Assembly: GCA_947623455.1 (NCBI GenBank)
Contig: OX392532.1
Coordinates: 48,611,058 to 48,675,057 of the forward strand
Direction: 5' to 3'
DNA: 64,000 nucleotides
DNA from: Mimachlamys varia
Lineage: Eukaryota; Mollusca; Bivalvia; Pectinida; Pectinidae
Shown here: positions 42,301-53,412 of the stretch, one piece after another
How positions within the stretch are numbered: position 1 is the first letter of the stretch
Layout: every line of letters begins with the position of its first letter
The notes under the pieces: generated by a model
What the model saw: only the letters and a program-made list of their open reading frames with translations
Told to the model about the DNA's origin: nothing
Database searches by the model: none
Position numbers and translations under genes: made by a program

Positions 42301-43720
42301 GACTTTGAAATATATATAAAGCAGCGATAGTGATTGTTGAAACTTCACATTTTATTAAAACCCTTTGGCTGCTATTAAAATGGCCCTCACTGTTGATCGC
42401 AACAAAGTTGTAATTTTCAATTGGTAGTCCGGAAGTAAAATCTCCTGTCTATGGCTATATTTGTATCTAGAAGCAGAGAAGAATAGTTCTTGTTGGTTCT
42501 GACGTCAAACCCGGAGACAGTTGAAGTGAGGTGAAAATTTCCTTCCCTAACACCAATTCCAATAGAAATAAAGAGTTTGCATGTAGAAAATTAATCAATA
42601 ATCGTTTAGATGTATTGTAACCAGAAACACTTGGTAAGTTCTTTATCATATTGGTTAAAGCAGGAAATACTGGGCGAATACTCAGATACATGTCACACAG
42701 GTAGGCTCGTTCATCGGGGTACCAAACAATACATTTACCGATATTTCCAGTTCAATTCTTAGAAAGGATATTTCTTAAAATATTTATCTGTGATGAAATG
42801 TTAATCATATCCTGATTCAGAATAAATTCATATGTCGAAATTTGCGATAAGATGAATGAAAGATTGAGAAAAAAAAAATAAAGCTATCAAGTTAAATTAC
42901 CTTATCATTTTTTACCTGAGAATCTCCGGAAATATCAAATTTTAGTAAATATAAATACCTGAATAGAAAGTTTGATGTAAAAAGTATGATGTAAAAAAAC
43001 AAAATTTTTATGATGTTAATGGGAAAATTCTACATTTAATAAAATTAATTAACAATTAATTATTACCTTTAAGGTGAAAGTTCACTTTAGATGGTCCAGC
43101 CAAAAAGTCTGTTATATATATTCAACTTAAATTTGAAAATTATGTGAACATCACAAAAATGTTCGTTTTCAGTAATTGTGTTACTCGGCGGCGGGCAAAC
43201 ACTGGAATAATACAGAATCTAAAATTAATAAAAGTGTTTCTTATCTTAATATTCGTCGCTTTGCATTCACCTTACGACAGGTTCGAAAGTTTTTCCGATA
43301 TCAATTGTCCGACAACTAAGCCACAGTTTTTAACTTTACTTCTCTTCAAAATTACCAAATACATATACTTTATTCAGTGCACTTAATGTTATTAAATTGC
43401 ATTATTGTCTCGTAGAAACTGGCCTATCACAGTAGAGCAATGGTGTAAAGTCTGACATAGTGAACACAGGGACCTGAGAATTTGTTACAGCCAGTTTGCA
43501 TTTTAAATAAGACCATGTCCAAAATTCAAGTACTTTTGATTTTAAAAACAATTTTCAATTTTACTTCACTGGGTGTGATTTCAAAAATATGTCATATTTT
43601 GCTGTTTTCGAAAAATAAAAAAATAGTTCAGAATGCTGCAAATATGATTTTAAAGTTGTATATCGAATACGGTACAAGCTATGCGTGCAGAAATCTCATA
43701 AAATGATAATAAGCCTATAT
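42301..43720. other. No gene or repeat recognised
   Basis: AT-rich sequence with short open frames only and no splice context I can support. Confidence 0.4.
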
Positions 43721-43722
43721 TA

Positions 43723-45032
43723 CAGTCGAGCCTCGTAAATCTGGACACCTTTTTTTTTTGTCTGGATTGCGAATCATCCGATCCGGATTGTCAAAACATG
43801 CATCCCCCCCGCGACGATCGTTAGAGATCATTTGACAAGCCAATACAAATTGTACACACGGTAGGAATGTACATGTATCATATGAAAGTGTGTTAGTAAC
43901 ATGTTAATTGTATTTGCATGCAATTGTTGGGAAATCATAGTATTTTATGAATAAAAGAGTTATCTCAACTTTGATAGTGTCATATTAATCGCATTTATCT
44001 CATCTGATTCACAATTCACTGCATGTCTACAAAGAAGAGTGTTTGGTTGTTTCGACTTGCCTCCCTTGCATTGCACTCAAATTCTATTTTTTAACAACTT
44101 GGGGAAACACCAGCCACATTGAATGTAGAGATTTCTAGAAATGGAATACTGAACGAAATTCCCAAGTTAATCTACAATATTGCAGTAACTAATCAATTTT
44201 AAAAGTTTTCAATGATCCGTGTTCAGTCTGCCAAGCTTTACTGCCACGAAACAGACTCTTTAACACGTGTACCGAATGTCAACTGTCAAAGCCGATTATA
44301 ACCTGCGGTAATATTTCAGACCTTGATCTCCGAAAATGGTCATTGTAAAAACACCTTAAATTTGTTCAGCAATTAAGCCATAATTTTACATTTTTACAGG
44401 TACAGTAACTATTTTACTTCAGGCCTGACTGCATTAACCCCTTCTTTGCGTTTTAGTGATAATTTCTTGGGGGCTGAATATGAAATTTCACAAGAGAAGT
44501 ATATGAGCTGTAATTATGTACATTATGTACATAATGCCATGTGTATATACGACTCACATACATAGAATGCAATGTTGTCTGAACTTAGAGTTACCGCCTG
44601 TCGAAATACCGGAAGATTTGACACAAACACAAACAATATTTGGATCAAAATGCAAAAGTTACCCAAAATATATAAGCCATACAGTACAGGTTACACTACT
44701 TGTATATTGCTCCAAACTATGGCCATGAGGGATAAACTAGGCATCAGTGACGTGTATTATGTGCAGTCAAGCTTGAAACATGTGATTCTAGACAAATCTT
44801 TCACTTTTGGGTGTAAACAAAATGGGTTCTTATCGAGATGTTATGACGGGAGTACCGAGACATAAAACACCATGTTATAGAAGTTTTGTTCCCGGAAATT
44901 GATTCCGGATCTGGAACTTGAATTTCAGGTTTATCTGTGCATCTTAACATGGTGGAAATCCATTCCCATATATTTTCTTCCGTATTACGAGATTTCCAGA
45001 TTAATGATTTCTGGATTAACAGTGTTCGACTG
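43723..45032. mobile_element. Non-autonomous pogo/Tc1-mariner-type element (1310 bp)
   Basis: The left end cagtcgagcctcgtaaatct and right end (reverse complement cagtcgaacactgttaatcc) are related terminal inverted repeats with repeated atccgga/tctggat motifs inside. Both ends are flanked by TA (43721-43722 and 45033-45034), the target duplication of this superfamily. No transposase frame is visible, so it needs a transposase in trans. A 97-codon open frame inside shows no known domain. Confidence 0.8.
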
Positions 45033-45034
45033 TA

Positions 45035-45880
45035 ATGTATAACATATGTCTTAACCGGAAATCATTACTTGTATAATCCTCCGATATGAATGTGAAATAA
45101 CAAGTATTTACTGTTTTGAGAAAAAATCGTCTAAAGTTGTATAAACCATGGAAACGGTTGCCACTAGCCCATGTATGTACATATACGCTATCATAGGGTT
45201 ATGGCACACGAATATCTTCATTTAGGGATGTGCTGTAGTTTTAAGTAAATAAACAAAATAATAAATTTAAAAGTAATTGCATTGTATGTTGATTATGCGA
45301 GTATCAAACTATACACAATGGTTAAAGAGGGACCCTTTGGGGGGGTATACCGAGTAATAAAAAACTTTTACACACACACACACAATCGTTCTATGATTTT
45401 ATTGTATTTATAGATAGAAGTACTAAGCAGAAGTTTCAGGGTTCGGGTACATTTTTTCCAACCCGGGTTGCGCTCAAACCCGATCATTAATGGGTTACTC
45501 GGGTAACCGTTAACAGCCCTAAATCAGAATGGTCATTTCTTGTGACACTATGTTAGATCATTTTACCTTGACCACAACCAGTATATTTCCGTAGGCATGA
45601 CGCCAATGTCGATCTCCATATAGTAGGACCTTATATCGAACACAATTGACACAATTAAAACACAATCAACAGGTTTTGTTGACAGGCGGTGCTAAAAATT
45701 AAACAGGATGATCCCCGATCGATACCTCGGCTGGATGTCACGGCTGTAAGTCATGGATGAAATTATCGATATGATTGACTACTATTTTAGTACAAAAGCG
45801 ATGGTTTCCATTTATTCTAGCCCAAGGTATGCAAGCGTCAGAGAAGGTGTACCGTGGATTTCCAACGATGCATGCTTCTA
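45035..45880. other. No gene recognised
   Basis: It contains a short (CA)n tract near 45372 and a gggttcggg/cccgggtt/gcgctcaaaccc stretch near 45438-45510. No coding signal. Confidence 0.4.
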
Positions 45881-46590
45881 GGCCTTTAGGTATTTAAGAA
45901 GAAGTTGTTTAACGATTTTAACAGAATTGACCTCTGTGACCTTGAATATAAGTCAAGGTCAATTTTTTTCAAAAATTTGTTGAACTTCAAGATATAAACC
46001 TTTTGGCCAAATACTATGCCTAGAACAGGCCTTTTGGTTAATCAGAAGAAGTCATTTAAATTTTCAAACAGATTCAACCCCTGTGACATTGAATATGGGT
46101 TAAGATAATTTCTTTTCGAAACCTTTGTCTGGCTTCATCTGAACAACCATTCAGCTAAATATCATGCCTCTATGCCTTTTTGTATTTTAGGAGAAGTTGT
46201 TTAAATGTTTTGATAGATTTGACTGCCATGAGCTGGATTATATAAGGTCCAGGTCATTTTTTTGCGAACTTTGTTTGGCTTTATTCAAGGAAGCTACATG
46301 TAGCTACCAGTCTATTACAAGGTCTTAATGCCTGATGGTATTTCATCAGAAGTCGTGTGAACATTTCGAAGTATTTGACCCCTGTGACCTTGAAAGTAGG
46401 TCAAAGTGATTGATTTTTTTTTCGCAAACTTTCTCCAGCTCTTTCCAAGAAAGCTACCAGTCAGATTTCATGTCACTAGGTCTTTCGGTATCTCAGAAGA
46501 AGTCATTTAAAGGAAAAGTAAGGGGTCACCAGGCGGACTGACAGACACCACATAAGCTCACTTGGCCCTTTTGGCCAGGTGAACCAAAAG
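45880..46590. repeat. Internally tandem dispersed element, copy 3
   Basis: Same family as 33340-34440: gacctctgtgaccttgaata, aactttgtttggct, aaggaagctac, ttcagaagaagt. It ends caccaggcggactgacagac and cttggcccttttggccaggt. Confidence 0.7.
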
Positions 46591-47124
46591 TGTTATGCAA
46601 GAGTGTGTTTTATAATATTCCCTTTATAATATCTCATGCTCCAGTAAAATGGTATGATTGAATTATATTGCTGGATAGAAATACCTTTTAAAATACAATA
46701 TATACCGTAACAGAAATAGTTGTCTAGCCTTTCAGTTTTCCTTTCCTATTACATTTGGCAACCAAAGAAATATACCATGGAATCATGTGTGTTTTAATAT
46801 TTGATACACCGGGAACTATCAGGACCTGTGACAATCTTTTTTCTTTGTATATTCATTTTCCACCCCCTCCCTATTTTATTTAATACAATAAATGTTTGAT
46901 GTTGCTCTCTTGTGTGACTCCCCTAACTTGGCAGCTCCTATCAACCTATTCATATAGATATACATTAATTCTTATAATTCAGTTATTATAAGCATGAATG
47001 CATATATTTTATTGATAACCATCTCATTACTATTTGTATATTTTGATATTTTTTTGAAAAAATAAATAGAATTAAAATTAAAAATTCAATATTGTGTTTT
47101 TTTATTTATCTTCCAAAAGGTCAG
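46591..47124. other. No gene or repeat recognised
   Basis: AT-rich, nothing supported. Confidence 0.35.
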
Positions 47125-47511
47125 TTAAAGGCCCAATATATATACGTAACTTTCGGCAAAACTTGAAGCGAAAATAAAGCCTAATAACTTATTACATTTA
47201 TAGATTTATTAACTGATATCAGCAATATTCAAGATGAATTCTTTCGCGGTTACTGGTACGGCAGCAGTTGAAACACGTTATTTGTAAACACGCGTCCATT
47301 TCGAACCGTCTTTTACCTTCGGTTTGTTGTTGAAGTGGGCCCCACCTGAATTATTTTCACTTCTTTGAATTTATCTGTCAAGAGTTTCTAGTTAGTTGCT
47401 GCTCATATTTACTTCGTTTTTGGCTTATTTTTGCATGGTTATCAACTGGATTTTTTTTCACAATTTTTCAGAATCACGATAATTTCTCTAAAGTTACGTA
47501 TATTGGGCCTT
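47125..47511. mobile_element. MITE family M2, copy 1 (about 387 bp)
   Basis: The ends ttaaaggcccaatata-tacgtaac and gttacgtatattgggcctt are terminal inverted repeats. The interior matches 56330-56710 in the opposite orientation, for example gatatcagcaatattcaaga, gaattctttcgcggtta, gtgggcccacct-like and aactggattttttt. Confidence 0.85.
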
Positions 47512-48083
47512 GACCTATGTCTACCTAAGCCGTCAGTGATGTGATAGTAAGTACCTGTGTTGTTTCAATGAAGAACACTTATTCCACTCTGGCCAAGTTT
47601 TTTCCCTACCTGTTTCTCACTTAAAAAACCAAAAGTTGGCTAGACTGGAAGACCCCGTTATTATACATGATTAGCCAGATTTAGGTCATATTGTTACAAA
47701 AACTGACACAGGTAACTCACCTGATCTATTATCAAATAGAACTCAGTGACAACAGGAGCCAATACAGTAAGCAGTCTTAAACAATTTAATTACAGACACT
47801 CTTTTTTTTTATAAAATTTATGGAAGTAGAATATAGATCGTAGACTATTTTTTAAATAATAATAAAATTTATACATACACATATATGCATGTTAAGCAAA
47901 TGGGGTTTTAATGATAAAAACAACAAAGGGTTATGATAAGTGACAGGATGATAAATAAAAAGTCAGCTTATTTTTTAGATACATTTCACTGCAAGGAATC
48001 CAAGGCTTACTTACAAGTACGGCCTTTTTTCAAAGCCGGCATATTTTCAAGATACAATTGATTGTAAGAAATCCAAGGCCTAT
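47512..48083. other. Flank of LTR element; no gene recognised
   Basis: AT-rich host DNA with loosely repeated caaggaatccaaggc/agaaatccaaggcc motifs, the second of which is the insertion target. Confidence 0.4.
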
Positions 48084-48206
48084 TAAAGGATTGTATGTTG
48101 GTAGTTAGTATATTAGCATTGTATAATTTAGATCTACTTTATGTTTTGCAGACTGTGTTCATTGCTTAATAAACACATTGAAGTAAACGGAACAGAGTCC
48201 CATTTA
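48084..48206 (+). repeat. 5' LTR (123 bp)
   Basis: It contains TATAATT at 48122, a proposed transcription start at G48151, and AATAAA at 48168-48173. This is an extremely short U3-R-U5 arrangement. Confidence 0.9.
48122..48128 (+). promoter_or_regulatory. Putative TATA box of LTR promoter
   Basis: TATAATT lies 29 nt before the first base of the self-complementary segment at 48151, the spacing expected of a TATA box to its start site. Confidence 0.5.
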
Positions 48207-48217
48207 TGAACACAGTC
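48207..48217 (+). promoter_or_regulatory. Putative self-priming primer-binding site
   Basis: TGAACACAGTC begins directly after the 5' LTR and is the exact reverse complement of GACTGTGTTCA at 48151-48161 inside the LTR; one further base pairs if the last LTR base is counted. No TGG-type tRNA primer site is present here. Pairing stops exactly at the proposed start site, as in the Tf1 group of self-primed elements. Confidence 0.6.
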
Positions 48218-48262
48218 GAGGATTCCTGAACTCCATCATCGCCACATGATCACAACACCATA

Positions 48263-48640
48263 ATGCCAGCTGTAGCTTGCCCTATCACCGACTGCGACTA
48301 TGTCACGGCTGACCTGGATGCCGCTATCGTTGCGGCACTCATCACGGCTCATTCCGCTGCACATATACCTAAACCAGAGCAGGCTGCCGCCAAGGTCGAG
48401 AGAGTTAAGCGACCCACTATCACCGCCGCAGGATCTAGCGAGGAATGGGCATACTTTCATTCTCGCTGGTCGGACTATGTGAGTGCAACAAAAATCACTG
48501 GACGTGACAAAGTCTGCCAACTGCTAGAATGCTGTGATGAGCCACTACGTAAAGACCTCACACGCACAGCTGGTGGAAGTCTAGCTAACAAAAATGTGGA
48601 CGAAGTCATGGCTGCAATAAAAAAAACTTGCAGTACGTGA
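48263..48640 (+). pseudogene. gag: gag, first segment
   Basis: 125 codons from ATG at 48263. The start (MPAVACPITDCDYVTADLDA) has a C-x5-C pair, and a later part reads SSEEWAYFHSRWSDYV and GRDKVCQLLECCDEPLRKDL, typical of Gag capsid-like sequence in this group. The frame is lost at an A8 run near 48618-48625; capsid sequence continues in the +1 frame. Gag forms the particle that packages the element RNA. Confidence 0.8.
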
Positions 48641-49193
48641 GGAGAACACTATGGTTGCCAGGGTGACACTGCATAACATGCGACAGGATCGTGATGAAAC
48701 GGTTCGGAGTTACGGTGCCAGACTTAAAGGACAGGCAGGCATATGTAAGTTTATTATTGCATGTCCAGGATGTTCAATCGACGTCAATTACACAGACTCC
48801 ATTATGCGTGATGTACTTACACGAGGCATTGCTGATCCAGAAATACAGCTTGACCTTCTAGGACACAAAAATCAGGATATGAGCCTTGAAGAGGTATTCC
48901 AATTTGTCGAAACAAAAGAAGCCGGTAAGCGCTCAGCCTCTAGACTGTCAGACTCTCATCCGGTCGAGGCTGCCAGTAGCTCGTACCGCAAAGGCAAATC
49001 TGACAAACCGCCTTCCAAGGACACCTCCAACAAAACCGAGTCATGTACATATTGTGGAAAAAAGGGCATGGCAGATCTGCTCCAGCCCGCATGCGTAAAA
49101 CAGAGTGTACAGCATATGGACACACATGTGGGCATTGTCATCGCGAACATCATTTTGAGACGGTATGTAGAAGCAAGGACAAACCCAAAGTGA
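48626..49193 (+). pseudogene. gag: gag, second segment with split zinc knuckle
   Basis: It continues capsid sequence (RVTLHNMRQDRDETVRSYGA, DVLTRGIADPEIQLDLLGHK), then a Ser/Lys-rich stretch and CTYCGKKG, the first half of a CCHC-type zinc knuckle. The His and later Cys of the knuckle (GHG and onward) lie in the frame one base back. The junction GGAAAAAAGG contains A AAA AAG read in the register of a -1 slippery site. Confidence 0.75.
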
Positions 49194-50215
49194 CTGACCG
49201 CGACATCCTATCTGGTAGTGCTGTATTCGATGCACTGTGCTCTGCCCATAATCCTCTAGACAGTCAACACTGCACCCTTAGTGATTCTGGCATCGAACGT
49301 TCAATTTGCATTGACCACTATGTCTACGATGAGCTGGCGAACTCATGGATTAAGCAACGCTCTAAGCCTCAACCATTTGTGAACGTAACAGCCAAAGTTA
49401 CTGTAGAGGACTACGCTGCCTTAGGCTTCACATTGACGCGAGATACTGGGACAATTTCACTGCAAGCAATGGCAGACACAGGATGTCAGAGTTGCCTGGC
49501 TGGTTTGAAAGTAATTCGCCGCCTTGGCCTACGAGAATCTGAACTTATGCCCGTAACCATGCAAATGCACACAGCTACAAATGGTGGTATTAAAATTCTT
49601 GGGGCGACGATCCTCCGTTTAATCGGGAAAGACAAGGCAGGTAACGTCAAAGAGACCAGGCAGATGACATATATAACAAGCTCATCGGACAAGCTATTCC
49701 TCAGTCGTGAAGCGTGTGCTGCCTTGGGCATCATCCCAGATTCATTCCCAATCATCGGTGCCCAATCCCATTCAGCTAGCATAGATGCTACGTCCTCATT
49801 ACTTGATCAGCAAGACATAGCATGTGATTGCCCTACTCGCCAACAGCCACCCTCGTCACCCAAAAAACTGCCTTTCCCTGCCACGACAGAAAACATTGAT
49901 CGTTTAAGGGACTACCTTCTTGACTATTATAAGTTTAGCACATTCAACACATGTGAACATCAGACTTTAACACTAATGAAAGGACCTCCAATGAAGCTCA
50001 TGGTTGACCCTAACGCGAAACCTGTTGCCCACCACACACCCGTACCTGTTCCAATCCATTGGCAGGAAGCAGTGAAGGCTGGACTAGACCAGGATGTCAG
50101 ATTGGGAGTAATTGAGCCTGTTCCAGTCGGTGAGCCTGTTACTTGGTGCCATAGAATGGTTGTTTGTGCGAAAAGAATGGTACACCGCGGCGCACTGTTG
50201 ACTTTCAACCATTAA
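49055..50215 (+). pseudogene. pol: pol, first segment: zinc knuckle remainder, protease, start of RT
   Basis: It reads a second Cys/His cluster (CTAYGHTCGHCHREHHFETVC), a retropepsin-like aspartic protease with catalytic motif ADTGC near 49472-49485 and a downstream LFLSREACAALGIIP typical of the C-terminal protease strand. The linker and N-terminal RT fingers follow (LGVIEPVPVGEPVTWCHRMV). The frame is lost near 50170 in a short A run, and RT continues in the frame one base back. Confidence 0.8.
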
Positions 50216-51960
50216 ATGTGCATGCCACTCGCGAGACTCATCACACCCAATCACCATTCCACCAAGCACGCTCTATTCCACCAGACAAAAAGAAAACACT
50301 ATTTGATGCATGGAACGGCTATCACAGTGTGCCAATCTGCGAAGAGGACAGGCACTTAACAACATTCATCACTCCTTGGGGAAGATACCGTTACAAAACT
50401 GCACCTCAAGGCTACATCGCATCCGGTGACGGTTACACAAGACGCTACGACAAGCTTGTCTCAGACATCCCTAACAAAACTAAATGTGTCGACGATGTTT
50501 TATTGTGGTCCGACAGCATTGAAGGAAGCTTCTTTCAGGCAGTTCAGTGGCTTGATATCTGTGGACGTAACGGTATTTCACTGAACCCTGCAAAATTCAT
50601 ATTCGCGGCAGACACGGTAGAATTTGCTGGATTTGAAATAACCAGCGATAGTGTGCGGCCATCACAGAAATATTTACGCGCCATTCTTGACTTTCCAACA
50701 CCCAGGAACATCACAGATGTGCAATCATGGTTTGGATTGGTCAATCAAGTGTCTTATGCCTTCAGTATGGCCGAGAAAATGCATCCCTTCCGTCAGCTAC
50801 TAAAACCTGACCAACCATTTCAGTGGACCGAAGAACTTCAAAGAATCTTCGAAGAATCCAAAGTTGTTATTGCCAATGAGATTGAACATGACGTACAGAT
50901 TTTCGACCCAAGTAAGCCAACTTGTCTCGCGACAGATTGGTCAAAGACTGGCATAGGTTTTTGGCTATTACAGAAACACTGTGACTGTGCCAATGACAGC
51001 CCTCTATGCTGCCGTGATGGTTGGAGAGTTACACTTGTCGGTAGCCGGTTCACACATGCAGCAGAGGCGCGTTATGCTCCGGTTGAGGGAGAGGCCCTGG
51101 CAGTAGCAGATGCCCTGGATAAAGCCCGCCACTTCGTCCTGGGATGCGAGAAATTTATCATAGCCGTTGATCACAAACCTTTATTGAAGTTATTTGGTGA
51201 CAGATCTCTGGAGGATATTCCAAACAACAGACTTCGCAACCTCAAGGAGAAAACACTACGATACAGGTTCCAAATGCTTCATGTGCCTGGCATACGGCAT
51301 CGTGCTGCTGATTGTATATCCCGCCACCCTATTGGTGAACCAGAGAAACTTGTGTTAGAGGACGATATTGCAGCAATGAGCTATTCTTCTGCCAACATCA
51401 CCCATTCCAGTCTAATGAATGCTCTCCGTACACCATCATCCGGGCTAGCATTCGTTGAAGAGCATGTCATAGCATCAGCCTCCTCAACTCTCGACGCAAT
51501 CGATCTACGATCTGTAACCTGGGAGCGCGTGAGAACCGCTACTACAAGCGATAACAACATGCAGGCGTTAGTTGCTTTAATAGAGGCTGGTATGCCTAAA
51601 ACGCGCAATGAGTTACCAAGACCCCTGCAAGAATACTTCCCATTCCGTGATGACCTTCACACAGTTGATGGTGTTGTACTCTATAAAGACAGAATAATCA
51701 TCCCGCCATCACTAAGGAAGGAAATTCTCGCCGCTCTACATTCCGCGCATCAAGGAGTTACCTCAATGACGTCCAGAGCTGACTCCTCCATCTTTTGGCC
51801 AGGTATCACGCCTGCTATTACCTCCTTACGCGCATCTTGCAACCACTGCAACCGCATTGGCCCATCTAACCCGAGTGCACCTCCAATGCCATTATCCACT
51901 CCTGACTACCCATTCCAATGTGTATGCGCAGATTTCTTCCATTACATGGGACACAATTAA
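50176..51960 (+). pseudogene. pol: pol, second segment: RT, RNase H, integrase N-terminus
   Basis: RT motifs appear in order: RRTVDFQPLN, LFDAWNGYHSVPI, RYRYKTAPQGYIASGD (block 4), and the catalytic box CVDD at 50484-50495 in place of the usual YxDD. The connection region and RNase H follow, with CLATDWSKTGIGFWL (first Asp), VEGEALAVADALDKA (Glu) and IAVDHKPLLKLF (Asp). The integrase HHCC zinc domain is intact (HSAHQG then CNHCNR). TAA at 51958-51960 interrupts integrase just before the first catalytic Asp; the same frame continues afterwards. Confidence 0.9.
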
Positions 51961-53079
51961 CTCGTGGTAGTGGATCGTTATTCGAACTGGCCGATAGTGG
52001 AGAAAGCATCTAATGGCTCCAGTGGTTTGATAGATTGTCTCAGAAGAACGTTTGTTACTTTCGGCATCCCTGATGAACTAGCGTCAGATGGTGGACCTGA
52101 GTTCACTTCCTTAGCTACACGCCAATTTCTTAGGAACTGGGAAGTTCACCATAGACTGTCATCTGTGGCTTTTCCACATAGCAACTGCCGTGCTGAAGTG
52201 GGAGTCAAGACGGTAAAGCGTCTGATCATTGGCAACACCAGCCCTCATGGTGACTTGAACACGGACGCATTCCAACGCGCTGTTCTGCAGTATCGAAACA
52301 CCCCTGACAGAGACACAAAATTATCTCCTGCCATGTGCGTGTTCGGCCGTCCCATACGAGACTTCATCCCTATACCACCTGGTCGGTATATTCCTCACAA
52401 TACGTGGCTGGAAACTCTAGCAGCTCGCGAGGAGGCCCTGCGAAATCGTCACATGCGAGATAGTGAACGTTGGTCCGAACACACCAAACGACTGCCACCT
52501 CTCGCAGTTGGGGATCATGTCCGCATTCAAAATCAAGTTGGTCCTCATCCCTTAAAGTGGGACAAGACTGGAGTTGTTACCGAAGTACGTCAGTTTGACC
52601 AATATGTGGTACGCATTGATGGATCGGGCCGTGTTACTTTGCGTAATAGGAAATTCCTCAGGCAATATGTTCCCGTCATTGCGCCACAAGCACGCTTGAC
52701 CATTGATAATGACATTGTGCCTTCACGATTCGCGATAGTTCCTTCTAATACATCCCCCGATGTCAATGTCAATAAGGAACCTAAACTGCAATGTAAGGAC
52801 ACAGGTCCTCAATTACCCATACAAAGTACACCTTGTTTATTGCCAACTGCTCAACCTTCGACACCATCTGGTATCCCGGATACCTCCAGTCGACGTCAAC
52901 TCGAGTTTGATCCTCCTGCAACGGATCCTCCTGCAATGGACAAAACCATCACACCGCCAGCTACTGCTTCTCCAACCTCGACACCTGCGCCAGAGGCAGT
53001 AATTCCATCTCCAAACCGGATATCTGGTCGAATCACAAAGAGGCCGGCTTGGCACTCGGATTACGACATGTCCAAGTGA
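51961..53079 (+). pseudogene. pol: pol, third segment: integrase core and C-terminus
   Basis: It is the same frame as the preceding segment after one in-frame stop. The catalytic triad is visible: [10 protein letters not shown] (Asp), SDGGPEFTS (Asp), [14 protein letters not shown] (Glu). A C-terminal beta-barrel-like part ([32 protein letters not shown]) and a Pro/Thr/Ser-rich tail that ends in [18 protein letters not shown] follow. The integrase core itself looks intact. Confidence 0.9.
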
Positions 53080-53284
53080 CTTGTTTTTATTCTTTGTTTT
53101 CTCAACTGGAACATTCCTGAAGTACCAAATTGTTCAGTACTGTTTAATCGTGATTCAGTGTTTATTTGGTTTATCGTTGGACAAATAGTCGGACATTTCT
53201 TTGTGATTTTCATCTTTAAATCAGTCTTTGTTTTCAGGACTTACTGACTCTATTATCCGTGTGTAACAAAGACTTGGGGGGAGA
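53080..53284 (+). other. Non-coding tail and polypurine tract of LTR element
   Basis: About 195 bp after the integrase stop and then GGGGGGAGA at 53276-53284, which primes plus-strand synthesis and ends exactly at the LTR. Confidence 0.8.
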
Positions 53285-53407
53285 TAGAGGATTGTATATT
53301 GGTAGTTAGTATATTAGCATTGTATAATTTAGATCTACTTTATGTTTTGCAGACTGTGTTCATTGCTTAATAAACACATTGAAGTAAACGGAACAGAGTC
53401 CCATTTA
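53285..53407 (+). repeat. 3' LTR (123 bp)
   Basis: It is identical to the 5' LTR except for two A/G differences in the first 15 bases. AATAAA is at 53369-53374. It is followed by the duplicated CCTAT. Confidence 0.9.
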
Positions 53408-53412
53408 CCTAT

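Larger units (their letters stand above)
48084..53407 (+). mobile_element. Ty3/gypsy-type LTR retrotransposon, 5324 bp, recently inserted, defective
   Basis: It is bounded by two 123-bp LTRs (48084-48206 and 53285-53407) that differ at 2 positions, and by the target duplication CCTAT (48079-48083 and 53408-53412). The LTRs start TA and end TA instead of TG..CA. The order gag, protease, RT, RNase H, integrase (integrase last) defines Ty3/gypsy rather than copia. The polypurine tract GGGGGGAGA at 53276-53284 abuts the right LTR. The primer-binding site is self-complementary to the LTR. The coding region has frame breaks near 48619, 49060 and 50170 and a stop at 51958. No chromodomain and no envelope gene were seen. 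Confidence 0.95.

Noticed and set aside
44516..44865. Overlapping open frames of 70 and 97 codons
   Set aside because: They lie inside the pogo-like element and do not resemble a transposase; kept only as a note in that entry.
48207..48224. tRNA-type primer-binding site after the 5' LTR
   Set aside because: The sequence does not begin TGG and I could match no tRNA 3' end; the exact LTR complement explains it better.
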